NCBI GenBank assembly: GCA_031547595.1
Contig: JAVBRU010000012.1
Location: 1-64,000 of the forward strand
Direction of reading: 5' to 3'
Origin: JAVBRU01 sp031547595
GTDB lineage: Bacteria > Bacillota > Clostridia > Christensenellales > Aristaeellaceae
DNA: 64,000 nt
Below the pieces are notes generated by a model. That model worked only from the letters and a program-made list of their open reading frames with translations, made no database searches and had not been told where the DNA came from. Below are positions 24,783 through 33,905 of the stretch, piece by piece; positions within the stretch are counted from its first letter, which is position 1, and every line of letters begins with the position of its first letter. A program made the position numbers and the translations under genes.

Positions 24783-25515
24783 TGTGATTATCAATGTCAC
24801 CGGGCTGCACAAGCATTTTGACGGCGGCAAACTGAAGGCACTGAACGGCGTGGACGCGAAAATTCATTCCGGCGAGGTGGTGGTGGTCATCGGCCCCTCG
24901 GGCAGCGGAAAATCCACTTTCCTGCGCTGCCTGAACCTGCTGGAGATCCCCACCAAGGGCCGTATCACCTTTGAAGACGTGGATGTTACCGATCCGAAGG
25001 CCAACATCAATACCCACCGCCAGAAGATGGGCATGGTGTTTCAGCACTTCAATCTGTTTCCCAACATGACGATCCTCAAAAACCTGACGCTGGCGCCTAT
25101 GAAGCTACTGAAAAAAAGCAAGGAAGAGGCGCAGAAAAAGGCCATGGAGCTACTGGAGCGCGTGGATCTGGCAGACCGCGCCAACGCCTATCCCAAGCAG
25201 CTTTCCGGTGGGCAGAAGCAGCGTATTGCCATCGTGCGCGCCCTGTGTATGGAGCCGCAGGTGATGCTCTTTGACGAACCGACCAGCGCGCTGGACCCTG
25301 AGATGGTGGGCGAGGTGCTGGATGTGATGAAGCAGCTGGCCCGGGACGGCATGACGATGGTGGTGGTCACCCACGAAATGGGCTTTGCCCGCGAGGTGGG
25401 GGATAGGGTGTTGTTTATGGATGAGGGGCTGATTGTGGAAGAAGGAAAGCCCGAGCAGGTGTTCACTGCCCCCAAGCAGCAGCGCACCCGGGAGTTCCTG
25501 AATAAAGTTCTGTAA
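24772..25515 (+). CDS. Amino-acid ABC transporter ATP-binding protein
   Basis: A 247-residue GlnQ/ArtM-type ATPase with Walker A GPSGSGKST, Q-loop FQHFNLFPNMT, signature LSGGQKQR, Walker B VMLFDEPTSALDPE and H-loop VVTHEMGFA. The start is GTG 24772 behind AAAGGAGG, inside the end of the permease gene. With the two genes upstream it completes a polar amino-acid importer. A terminator follows at 25538. Confidence 0.95.
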   Translation: MTTDVIINVTGLHKHFDGGKLKALNGVDAKIHSGEVVVVIGPSGSGKSTFLRCLNLLEIPTKGRITFEDVDVTDPKANINTHRQKMGMVFQHFNLFPNMTILKNLTLAPMKLLKKSKEEAQKKAMELLERVDLADRANAYPKQLSGGQKQRIAIVRALCMEPQVMLFDEPTSALDPEMVGEVLDVMKQLARDGMTMVVVTHEMGFAREVGDRVLFMDEGLIVEEGKPEQVFTAPKQQRTREFLNKVL

Positions 25516-25537
25516 TCCCATATGGAGGACGCATGAG

Positions 25538-25570
25538 GAATTTGGCCGCATCACAGCGCCAAATTCTTTC
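25538..25570 (+). terminator. Terminator after the amino-acid transporter
   Basis: A perfect 9-bp stem GAATTTGGC (25538-25546) / GCCAAATTC (25558-25566), followed by TTTCT. Confidence 0.78.
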
Positions 25571-25616
25571 TGCGTTCAGCCGTTATCACATCTAATTAGG
25601 AAAGAAGGCATTCAAA

Positions 25617-26438
25617 ATGAGCGAATGTACCCATGATTGCAGCTCTTGCGGGCAAAGCTGCAGCAGCCGTGAAGCCAAAAGCATGTTGGAAGCGCCCCAT
25701 CAGGGCACGAAAATCAAAAAGGTGATCGGCGTTGTCAGCGGCAAGGGCGGCGTGGGCAAATCCCTGGTCACGACGCTGCTGGCCGTGATGGCGCAGCGCA
25801 TGGGCTATAACACGGCGGTGCTCGATGCTGACATCACCGGCCCGTCCATCCCCAAGGCATTTGGCATCACGCAAAAAGCCATGGGCAATGGGGAGGGCAT
25901 TTTGCCTGCGGAGAGCAAAACCGGCATCAAGGTAATGTCTGTCAACATGCTGCTGGACGATGATACCGCGCCGGTGGTGTGGCGTGGGCCGGTTATTGCG
26001 GGCACTGTCAAGCAGTTCTGGACGGACGTGCTGTGGGGCGAGAGGGACATCATGTTTATCGATATGCCCCCCGGCACCGGCGATGTGCCCCTCACGGTGT
26101 TCCAGAGCATCCCGGTGGATGGCATCATTGTGGTGACCACCCCGCAATCGCTGGTTGGGATGATCGTGGAAAAGGCCGTCAATATGGCGGGCATGATGAA
26201 CATCCCGGTGCTGGGCCTTGTGGAAAATATGAGCTATATCGAGTGCCCGGATTGCAAAACGCGCGTGAATGTGTTTGGCGAAAGCCACGCGGATGAGATT
26301 GCCGAAAAGCATCATTTGAAGGTGCTGGGGCGCATCCCGATCGACAGCAAGCTGGCCGCAGGCGTGGATGCCGGGCTGGTGGAGCTGTTTGACGGCGATT
26401 GGCTGAATGACACGCTTCGGATGATATTGCCAAACTGA
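25617..26438 (+). CDS. mrp: Mrp/NubP-family Fe-S cluster carrier ATPase
   Basis: A 273-residue P-loop ATPase with deviant Walker A SGKGGVGKSLVTT, the Mrp motifs DADITGPSIPKAFG and MPPGTGDVPLTVFQS, and a CxxC pair in MSYIECPDCK that holds a bridging Fe-S cluster. The N-terminus adds a cysteine cluster (CTHDCSSCGQSCSS), as in NubP/NBP35-type members. The predicted role is assembly or delivery of Fe-S clusters in the cytosol. AAGAAGG lies upstream, and a terminator follows. Confidence 0.92.
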   Translation: MSECTHDCSSCGQSCSSREAKSMLEAPHQGTKIKKVIGVVSGKGGVGKSLVTTLLAVMAQRMGYNTAVLDADITGPSIPKAFGITQKAMGNGEGILPAESKTGIKVMSVNMLLDDDTAPVVWRGPVIAGTVKQFWTDVLWGERDIMFIDMPPGTGDVPLTVFQSIPVDGIIVVTTPQSLVGMIVEKAVNMAGMMNIPVLGLVENMSYIECPDCKTRVNVFGESHADEIAEKHHLKVLGRIPIDSKLAAGVDAGLVELFDGDWLNDTLRMILPN

Positions 26439-26473
26439 AGCATAAATGCCACTGAAATTGCATAAAGTATCGC

Positions 26474-26510
26474 ATGGGCGTCACATTTTTGTAATGGACG
26501 CCCATATTCT
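26474..26510 (+). terminator. Terminator after mrp
   Basis: A 9-bp perfect stem ATGGGCGTC (26474-26482) / GACGCCCAT (26497-26505), followed by an AT-rich tail (ATTCTATATTT). Confidence 0.65.
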
Positions 26511-26585
26511 ATATTTGTATGCAATTTTACTTAATGCAGGGTTCATTTTCTGTGAAAAAAAAGAAGAAATAGGGGAATATATATC

Positions 26586-26614
26586 TTGTAAACAAATATG
26601 ATTTATGCTATAAT
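26586..26614 (+). promoter_or_regulatory. Promoter of the Opp-type transporter operon
   Basis: -35 TTGTAA (26586-26591), 17-bp spacer ending TGC (extended -10), perfect -10 TATAAT (26609-26614), 47 bp upstream of the binding-protein start codon. Confidence 0.82.
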
Positions 26615-26660
26615 CATTAAAGTTATATCCACCATTCAATGAAAGAGGAGGAAACCAAGA

Positions 26661-29018
26661 ATGAAAAAAACTCTTGCTACTTTGCTGGCGCTGATGATGA
26701 TCATCGCTATGGTGCCCGCAATGGCAGAAGAAGCCGCCCCGTCCTATACGTACAATACGTATATGGCTGCCAGCCCCCTCAACTGGAATCCCCATGCGTG
26801 GGAAATGAGCAACGAAAGCGACCTGATGACCTTCCTGGAATTGCCCCTTGTTGATTCCACCATCGCTGAAGATGGTGTGAACTTTGAGTGGATCTACGAA
26901 GGCGCCGATGCCGTCACCGACATCACCGCCACCTTCGCCGACAAAGCGAAATATGGCGTGCCCGCGGATGCGACTGAAGCCTATGTGTATCAGATCGATC
27001 TGAACCAGTATGCCCTGTGGGCGGACGGCACTCCCATCAATGCGGATACCTACATCTACTCGATGCAGCAGTGCCTCGATCCCGTGATGAAGAACTACCG
27101 TGCGAACTCCTACTTTGACAGCACTGCGCAGCTGTACAATGCACGTGCGTACTTTAACAACGACAAAGCTGGCGTTACCGAGCAGGTGTCCATTGGCTCC
27201 ATGGCTTATGAAAGCTGCGCCGATGTCCTGGCTGATGGCAAGCCGCTGTATGTTGATATGGGCTTCTGGGGTGTTGCCGCTGAAGACGGCTCCACCATCC
27301 TGCCCATCGAAGATGAAACCCTCATCCGTGACGAAGCGGTTGAAGAGGGCCAAGACGAAGACTACGTATCTGCCAAGTACCTCTATGAAACCTACCTGGC
27401 CGATGGCGCTCCTTATTCCAGCTATGCAGCCGACTACATCTACACCGACATCACCTATTCTGCAGTGGAATGGGACGACGTTGGCCTGCTGAAGACCGGC
27501 GACTACCAGATCGTCTACATCACCCAGAACCCCTGCGATATGTTCAACTTCCTCACCGCCTGCACCAGCAACTGGATTGTATACGAGCCCCTGTACGAAG
27601 CTGGTAAGGAAACCAAGGCTGGCCTGATTGCCACCAACTATGGCACCAGCGCTGAAACCTATATGTCTGCTGGCCCCTACAAGCTTGTGAGCTTCGAAAA
27701 GGACAAGCAGCTGGTTCTGGAAAAGAACGAAAACTGGATCGGCAACTTTGACGGCCGTCACGATGGCCAGTATCAGGCCACCAAGCTGAAGATCGACATC
27801 ATTGGCGAACACACCACTGCCCTGCTCCTGTTCAACCAGGGCCTGCTGGATAGCGTGGATCTGACCAGCGATGATCTGCCCACTTACCGTATGTCCGATT
27901 ATCTGCAAAAGACCGATGAAACCTACACCTTCCGCTTCATGTTTGCCACCAGCCTCGAAAGCCTGATCGCTCTGGAAGAGCAGGCCAACGATGGCAGCAA
28001 CAAGCAGGTTCTCAACTATAAGGACTTCCGCAAGGCACTTTCCTTGTCCATGGACCGTGCTTCCTTCTGCGCACAGGCGACCTCTGCATTTAAGCCTGCG
28101 TACTACCTCTACAATTCCCTGTACTACTACAACATTGCTAACGATAGCAACTCCATCTACCGCAACACCGACATCGCCAAGCAGGCTGTTTTGACCCTGT
28201 ATGGCATCGAATTCGGCGAAGGCACCAACTATGCCACCATCGATGATGCGTACAACGCTGTCACCGGTTATGACGTAGAAGAAGCTCGCGTTCTGTTCCA
28301 GGCTGTGTACGAGCAGGCGATTGCAGATGGCCGCTACACCGATGGCCAGATGATCAACATCAATGCCATGATCTCTGCTGCTCAAACCCTGAGCGCGGAT
28401 GACACCAAGCAGCAGGATATGATGAATGCTTTTGTTGCCGAAGCCACCAAGGGCACCGGCTTCGAAGGCAAGATCACCTTCAAGTTCCTGTGCGGCGCTG
28501 CCAACCGTTATGATGACGTTGCCAATGGCCGTTACGAAATGATCCGCGGCGCATGGGGCGGTGCGGCATTCTATCCCTTCTCCTCTATCCGTACCTACAC
28601 CGAACCCGATTACATGGGCGGCGTCAGCAAGATCCATGAATCCAACGGTTGGGATCCCACCAAGGAAACCTTGGATGTCACCTTTGACTTTGATCAGGAT
28701 GGCACTGCTGAAACCGTGACTGACACCTTCCAGAACTGGGCCAAATCCATCAACGGTGGCGGCCAGTATTATCAGATGCCCGAATACCAGCTCAACATCC
28801 TGTCGGCCCTCGAAGCCGGCGTGCTGGGTGCGTATCAGTGCATTCCGTGGGGCGTCAGCGTTGTCGCTTCCCTGTACTCCCAGAAGGTCGAATTCGCTAC
28901 CCTCGACTATAACATCATGTATGGCTACGGCGGAACCCGCCTGATGACCTTCAACTACACCGATGCTGAGTGGGCCGACTATGTTGCTTCTCAGGGGGGC
29001 CAGCTGAGCTACGAGTAA
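26661..29018 (+). CDS. Opp/Dpp-type peptide-binding protein
   Basis: A 785-residue family-5 solute-binding protein, long for the family (usually 520-600). The signal peptide is MKKTLATLLALMMIIAMVPAMA, with no lipobox cysteine. Typical elements are PLNWNPHAWEMSNESDLMTFLELPLVD, YALWADGTPINADTYIYSMQQCLDP and FRKALSLSMDRASFC. The extra length lies in the middle and C-terminal lobe. Codon use is strongly biased (GAA, AAG, ACC), consistent with high expression. GAGGAGG lies 10 bases before the ATG. It is followed by a stem-loop and then the permease genes, so a peptide or another bulky substrate is expected. Confidence 0.92.
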   Translation: MKKTLATLLALMMIIAMVPAMAEEAAPSYTYNTYMAASPLNWNPHAWEMSNESDLMTFLELPLVDSTIAEDGVNFEWIYEGADAVTDITATFADKAKYGVPADATEAYVYQIDLNQYALWADGTPINADTYIYSMQQCLDPVMKNYRANSYFDSTAQLYNARAYFNNDKAGVTEQVSIGSMAYESCADVLADGKPLYVDMGFWGVAAEDGSTILPIEDETLIRDEAVEEGQDEDYVSAKYLYETYLADGAPYSSYAADYIYTDITYSAVEWDDVGLLKTGDYQIVYITQNPCDMFNFLTACTSNWIVYEPLYEAGKETKAGLIATNYGTSAETYMSAGPYKLVSFEKDKQLVLEKNENWIGNFDGRHDGQYQATKLKIDIIGEHTTALLLFNQGLLDSVDLTSDDLPTYRMSDYLQKTDETYTFRFMFATSLESLIALEEQANDGSNKQVLNYKDFRKALSLSMDRASFCAQATSAFKPAYYLYNSLYYYNIANDSNSIYRNTDIAKQAVLTLYGIEFGEGTNYATIDDAYNAVTGYDVEEARVLFQAVYEQAIADGRYTDGQMININAMISAAQTLSADDTKQQDMMNAFVAEATKGTGFEGKITFKFLCGAANRYDDVANGRYEMIRGAWGGAAFYPFSSIRTYTEPDYMGGVSKIHESNGWDPTKETLDVTFDFDQDGTAETVTDTFQNWAKSINGGGQYYQMPEYQLNILSALEAGVLGAYQCIPWGVSVVASLYSQKVEFATLDYNIMYGYGGTRLMTFNYTDAEWADYVASQGGQLSYE

Positions 29019-29064
29019 ATCCATCACCATGTGGACTGTCGCGTTAGTGTATAGCTGACAGAGG

Positions 29065-29103
29065 CTCGGCCGCAGGGCCCGTTATGCGGGTTCTGCGGCT
29101 GAG
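29065..29103 (+). terminator. Intercistronic stem-loop after the peptide-binding protein
   Basis: CTCGGCCGCAG (29065-29075) pairs with CTGCGGCTGAG (29093-29103), and an inner CCCG/CGGG stem closes the loop. There is no T-run, so mRNA 3'-end protection or attenuation is more likely than full termination. Confidence 0.55.
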
Positions 29104-29226
29104 TTGTTCCTAGGCATAGAGCGTTGATCTGCACAAAAGACGCATCTGGTGGCACTTTGTGTGGCAGACGGTAGTGGCAATCCACTTGTCGTCAGGAAAA
29201 ATAACGGATAAAGGGTGTAGCCAATT

Positions 29227-30192
29227 ATGTACATGTTCAAATACATCCTCAAGAGAATAGCGGCAATGCTGCTGGCATTTGCCATTATTACGACGGTTTG
29301 TTTCGTGCTCATTCGTCTGCTCCCCAACGAGCTGCCGATGATGGGCTCCCAGGCGGAACTGGAAAAAGCGCGCCGCGAGGCGCTGGGCTATTACGAACCC
29401 ATTATGGTGCAGCTGGGCATGTACGTAAAGGGAATCTTTACTTCCGGCGATTTTGGCACCTCCTGGAAAATTGATTACATGAAACCGGTGGCCGCGATTA
29501 TTGGTACTCGTCTGCCGCCTACGGTGATGATCAACGTCTATTCGCTCTTGTTCTCGTTGCCCTTTGGTATTTTGCTGGGCGTTTATGCGGCACTTCGCAA
29601 GAATAGATGGCAGGATCACGTGATTTCCACGCTGGTCATGGTGGTTGTTTCGGTGCCCTCCTACGTATACGCATTTCTTGTGCAATACTTCCTTGGCTAT
29701 AAACTAGGCTTATTTCCGATCATTGTATCGTCTTTATATGATGCGGGCGGCACGTGGTTTTCGGCCACGATGTTCCGCTCTATGGTGTTGCCGGTGCTCT
29801 CGCTTTCCTTTGGCACCATCGCTTATTTTACGCGTTTCACCCGCGCAGAGCTTACGGAAACGCTGACCAGCGATTACATGCTGCTGGCGCGCACCAAGGG
29901 CCTGACCAAATCCCAGGCCACCATGCGGCATGCCTTAAAGAATGCCATGGTGCCAATCCTGCCTTCCATCATTTCGGAGTTTATTGGTGTGCTGGGCGGA
30001 TCGATGATTATCGAAAAGATTTTTGCCATCAATGGCATTGGCTATTTGATGGTACAGTCCATTACGCTGCGAGATTACGACGTGTTTATTGCCACGACCA
30101 TGTTCTACTCGTTGATTACACTCACTTCTACGATCATTGTGGACTTGAGCTACGGTTTCCTCGATCCTAGAATCAGACTGGGGGCGCGCTAA
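29227..30192 (+). CDS. Opp/Dpp-type permease, subunit B
   Basis: A 321-residue DppB/OppB permease. It begins FKYILKRIAAMLLAFAIITTVCFVLIRLLP and contains the EAA loop (ELTETLTSDYMLLARTKGLTKSQATMRHALKNAMVPILP) and the C-terminal GGSMIIEKIFAINGIGYLMVQSI ... YGFLDPRIRLG, all diagnostic. Length is normal, unlike its three partners. The ATG at 29227 follows AAGGGTG, and the stop is 1 bp before the next start. Confidence 0.94.
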   Translation: MYMFKYILKRIAAMLLAFAIITTVCFVLIRLLPNELPMMGSQAELEKARREALGYYEPIMVQLGMYVKGIFTSGDFGTSWKIDYMKPVAAIIGTRLPPTVMINVYSLLFSLPFGILLGVYAALRKNRWQDHVISTLVMVVVSVPSYVYAFLVQYFLGYKLGLFPIIVSSLYDAGGTWFSATMFRSMVLPVLSLSFGTIAYFTRFTRAELTETLTSDYMLLARTKGLTKSQATMRHALKNAMVPILPSIISEFIGVLGGSMIIEKIFAINGIGYLMVQSITLRDYDVFIATTMFYSLITLTSTIIVDLSYGFLDPRIRLGAR

Positions 30193-30193
30193 T

Positions 30194-31735
30194 ATGGAAA
30201 ACAAGAACAGCATGTCCCACTTGTCCAAGGATGCGTTTGAGCTTGTTCAAAAGGACGGCCGTATCCACGATAAAAAGTTTGAGACCAAGCCCATCGGCTA
30301 TTTTCAGGATGCGTGGATTCGTTTCAAGCGCAACAAAGCCTCCGTTGTAGCCGCCATCATTATCATCATTATCGTTATATTTGCATTGGTTGCGCCGGTG
30401 TTTTCTGAATATAAAATTTCGGATAGCGACGGCGTATACGCCAAGATGCGCCCGAAGGTTTCCGCGCTGGAAGACACCGGAATTTGGGACGGCACCTATA
30501 CGAAAAAGTTGAATGAGCGCTTTTACCAGTATCTAGTCAGTATTGGTATGGGCTATGAGGATACCGATGGTTACGGCGTTACTTGGCAGGAGGGCATGGA
30601 CTCTGCTTATAATCCGATTCGGGTAGTAGGCGAAGCTTATATGTCTCAGGGCAAAGAGTACCACAATTGTGGCGTAGACTCCCTTTATGAGGTGGGGTTC
30701 CGCTACATGAACATCACCCGCGCCAAGTTTGAAGAAATCCAAGCGTGGGAAAAGGATTCTGGCCTTCAGGTGCTGTATCCCATGGTGGATGTGCAAAAAT
30801 CCGAGAACCCGGATGATGCCAACTACTGGTACAAACATGCTGCCAATGGCACACCTTTGAATGCTGCCGGCAAGAAGATGACGCAGGCTGATGTCGAGGC
30901 CACCGGCCTTGTTGACAACTACAAGCGCGATGCCGATGGTAATATTCAATACTTCATTGCAAAAGACAAGAGCATGATCCAGGTGCGCGTGTTCTATTAC
31001 AACTATTATCAATATACCAATGGCCATACTCCGAACTTCTTGTTGGGAACCGATGGTCAGGGTTATGATATTCTGACACGCCTGGCTGCCGGTGTGCGGC
31101 TGTCCCTGGTGCTGGCGCTGTGCGTTTCCGTGATCAACTTGACCATCGGCACGGTGTATGGTGCTTTGGAGGGTTATTACGGCGGTTGGGTGGATATGCT
31201 GGGTGAGCGCATCACAGATGTTATCAGCGGTATCCCCTTTATCGTGGTAGCGTCGCTGTTCCAGTTGCATTTGGTATTGCCGGGCAAGGTATCAACCTTT
31301 ACAGGATTGGTATTTGCTTTTATTGTGACGGGCTGGCTGGGCACGGCATACCGTGTGAGAACACAGTTCTACCGTTTCAAGAACCAGGAATACGTGCTTG
31401 CGGCCCGCACGCTGGGCGCGAAGGATATCCGCCTGATGTTCAAGCACATTTTCCCCAATGCGCTGGGCACGATCATCACATCCTCTGTTCTGGTCATTCC
31501 GGGCGTGATTTTCACAGAATCGTCGCTGTCTTACCTGGGCATTCTGAACTTCAATAGCCAGAATCTGACCTCTTTGGGCACGCTATTGGCGAACGGTCAG
31601 GGCTACTTGAATACAGACCCGCACATCATTCTGTTCCCAGCGATCGTCATCTCGCTGTTGATGATTTCGTTCAACCTGTTTGGCAACGGCCTGCGCGATG
31701 CGTTCAATCCTTCGTTGAGAGGGGCGGAAGACTGA
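30194..31735 (+). CDS. Opp/Dpp-type permease, subunit C, with large outer insertion
   Basis: A 513-residue OppC/DppC permease where the family is about 290-310. The cytoplasmic N-terminus and first membrane helix (about 45-68) are followed by a hydrophilic stretch of some 210 residues (about 70-285, rich in Tyr, Asp and Asn) before the remaining five helices start at LAAGVRLSLVLALCVSVINLTIG. By topology the insertion is outside the cell. The EAA loop (VLAARTLGAKDIRLMFKHIFPNALGTIITSSVLVIPG) is intact. It could help dock the oversized binding protein encoded in the same operon. Confidence 0.92.
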   Translation: MENKNSMSHLSKDAFELVQKDGRIHDKKFETKPIGYFQDAWIRFKRNKASVVAAIIIIIIVIFALVAPVFSEYKISDSDGVYAKMRPKVSALEDTGIWDGTYTKKLNERFYQYLVSIGMGYEDTDGYGVTWQEGMDSAYNPIRVVGEAYMSQGKEYHNCGVDSLYEVGFRYMNITRAKFEEIQAWEKDSGLQVLYPMVDVQKSENPDDANYWYKHAANGTPLNAAGKKMTQADVEATGLVDNYKRDADGNIQYFIAKDKSMIQVRVFYYNYYQYTNGHTPNFLLGTDGQGYDILTRLAAGVRLSLVLALCVSVINLTIGTVYGALEGYYGGWVDMLGERITDVISGIPFIVVASLFQLHLVLPGKVSTFTGLVFAFIVTGWLGTAYRVRTQFYRFKNQEYVLAARTLGAKDIRLMFKHIFPNALGTIITSSVLVIPGVIFTESSLSYLGILNFNSQNLTSLGTLLANGQGYLNTDPHIILFPAIVISLLMISFNLFGNGLRDAFNPSLRGAED

Positions 31736-31736
31736 T

Positions 31737-33905
31737 ATGGAAAAGAAACTTGAAATCAAGAACCTGCGTATATCCTTCCGTACCAACAATGGCACGGTGA
31801 AAGCGGTGCGCGATATTTCCTTGGACCTCAATAAGGGCGAAACATTGGCCATTGTGGGCGAGTCCGGCTCCGGCAAATCGGTGACCACCCGCGCCATCAT
31901 GGGTATTCTGGCGCCCAATGCGATCATTGAAAGCGGCGAAATCATCTATGACGGTATGGACCTTCTGAAGGTCACCGAGGATGATTTCCATGCGCTGCGC
32001 GGCAACCGCCTGGCCATGATCTTCCAGGACCCGCTGTCCTCGCTCAACCCCATCATGCGTATTGGCACGCAGCTGACGGAAGCGATGATCCTGAACAACC
32101 AAGAGCGCCGCAGGGACGCCAAACGCCGCTATGACACACAGCTTCGCCTGTTGGAAGATGCCATGGTGAAAGCCAAGGAAGAAGCGCACGTAGCCGATGC
32201 CAAGGCTGAGGTATCTGCGAAGATTGATACGCTCAAGAAGTTCACACAGGCGGGTGTCCAATTGGAAGGCGCGTACACGCTTGCGCATGAATCACTGGTT
32301 GAGGCGCAGGGTGATTTGGAGAACCTCCTGGTAGAAACGCTGCAGGGCCAGCCCAAGTCCATTCGTAAAAACCTGAAGATGGTGCTGCGTACCGCCGAGA
32401 AGGCACACAACGAATATTTGATTCCCGGCGAAAAAAAGCAACGCTATCAGGCAGCTATTGACGCCGCGAAGCCCTACATAAGCAGCTATTCCACTGCAGA
32501 CTCGAAAGAATTGACAGAAAAGCTGGAGAAGCTGCAAGGCGTGATGGAAGAAATCCTGGCTGCCGAGCAACCGAATTTCTTCCGTATCGGCTATACGAAG
32601 CTGAAGGGAAAAATAATGAACCCTGCGCAGCAGAATGTGGCAACCATCAATGCGCTCGCCAAAAAGATGCTCGATGACGAGTTTATGATCGGCTTTTTGA
32701 AGGATGTTGAAAGCGCGATCGTGTATTCTCACGGCGTTTCGCTGGCGGCGCGTAAAGCCGCCCTGCCCAATCTGAATGCTACATTGCCTGTATATCAAAA
32801 GACGGCGCTGGATAAAACCGAGTGCTTGCATACAGCAAAAGAGCTCTCCGGCCAAGTGGAGAAGGCGATTGACCGCCTTGCTATCCACAAAGATAATCTT
32901 TCCTACGTGTTTTCCACCAGTATGAACGCTGCGATCCAGATGTACTTTGCGGGCTTGGGCAAAAACCCCAAAGAGCAGAAGCGCGTGGAGCAGGACGAAA
33001 AAGAATATCAGGCCAAGGTGGAAAAGGGCAAGTTTGCGCCCTCTGTGGTGCCGGCCAACCTGGTAGATGTGGATTTGGCGCGTGCCAACATGCTCAAGAC
33101 GATCAATGACCTGGCCGCGTGCTATGAAGCCGATATCGAGCAAGGTCAGCTGAACAACGCGTCGGAGTTGGCGGTGCAAATGGTAGATTACCTCAAAGAG
33201 CAATCCTCTGCCTATGCGTACAAGCTGACCTCTGGGATGGCCAAGCACCGTGCGTTGGGCCTGATGAACGAGGTGGGTATCCCCGAGCCGCGTAAGCGCT
33301 ATCGCCAGTATCCCTTCCAGATGTCTGGCGGCCAGCGCCAGCGCATCGTAATCGCTATAGCCCTGGCGGCAGACCCGGATATCCTGATTTGCGACGAGCC
33401 TACAACAGCGCTGGACGTGACCATTCAGGCGCAGATTCTGGAGCTGATCAACAGCTTGAGGACCGAGCGCAATTTGTCCGTCATATTCATCACCCACGAC
33501 CTTGGCGTTGTGGCCAATATGGCAGACCGTATTGCCGTGATGTATGCGGGCAAAGTGGTAGAATACGGAAACGTGGATGATGTGTTCTACGATCCGCGTC
33601 ATCCCTATACGTGGGCGCTGTTGTCCTCCATGCCGGATTTGGAGACGAAGGAGAAGCTGGAGGCGATCCCCGGCACCCCGCCCAACATGATTTTGCCCCC
33701 CAAGGGCGATGCCTTTGCGGCGCGCAACCAGTATGCTGTGAAGATCGACTTTGAACAGCAGCCGCCCTTCTTCCGGGTGACGGATACCCATTATGCTGCC
33801 ACCTGGCTGTTGCACCCGAATGCGCCCAAGGTTGATCCCCCGGCGATTGTGACGGAACGCATTGCCCGAATGAAGCAACAGGAGGCGGCAACCAATGCAA
33901 AATAA
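31737..33905 (+). CDS. Opp/Dpp-type ATPase D with about 370-residue helical insertion
   Basis: A 722-residue ATP-binding protein where the family is about 330. Walker A GESGSGKSVTT and Q-loop MIFQDPLSSLNPIMRIGTQLTEA (about 95-117) are followed by a long charged helical insertion up to about residue 495, and then the normal chain resumes: MSGGQRQRIVIA near 530, Walker B ILICDEPTTALDVT, H-loop FITHDLGVVANMAD and the Opp C-terminal tail (PHPYTWALLSSMPDL). The insertion falls in the helical subdomain between Q-loop and signature motif. All ATPase motifs are intact, so the enzyme should be active. Confidence 0.92.
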   Translation: MEKKLEIKNLRISFRTNNGTVKAVRDISLDLNKGETLAIVGESGSGKSVTTRAIMGILAPNAIIESGEIIYDGMDLLKVTEDDFHALRGNRLAMIFQDPLSSLNPIMRIGTQLTEAMILNNQERRRDAKRRYDTQLRLLEDAMVKAKEEAHVADAKAEVSAKIDTLKKFTQAGVQLEGAYTLAHESLVEAQGDLENLLVETLQGQPKSIRKNLKMVLRTAEKAHNEYLIPGEKKQRYQAAIDAAKPYISSYSTADSKELTEKLEKLQGVMEEILAAEQPNFFRIGYTKLKGKIMNPAQQNVATINALAKKMLDDEFMIGFLKDVESAIVYSHGVSLAARKAALPNLNATLPVYQKTALDKTECLHTAKELSGQVEKAIDRLAIHKDNLSYVFSTSMNAAIQMYFAGLGKNPKEQKRVEQDEKEYQAKVEKGKFAPSVVPANLVDVDLARANMLKTINDLAACYEADIEQGQLNNASELAVQMVDYLKEQSSAYAYKLTSGMAKHRALGLMNEVGIPEPRKRYRQYPFQMSGGQRQRIVIAIALAADPDILICDEPTTALDVTIQAQILELINSLRTERNLSVIFITHDLGVVANMADRIAVMYAGKVVEYGNVDDVFYDPRHPYTWALLSSMPDLETKEKLEAIPGTPPNMILPPKGDAFAARNQYAVKIDFEQQPPFFRVTDTHYAATWLLHPNAPKVDPPAIVTERIARMKQQEAATNAK

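Noticed and set aside
26535..26565. Possible CodY-like box (ATTTTCTGTGAAAA) before the Opp operon
   Set aside because: It differs from the CodY consensus at several positions and is 25 bp or more upstream of the -35. AT-rich runs produce such matches by chance.
26481..29030. Open frame of 849 codons on the minus strand opposite the peptide-binding protein
   Set aside because: The plus-strand protein has clear family motifs, a signal peptide, promoter and ribosome site. The opposite frame exists only because strongly biased codon use leaves few reverse stops.
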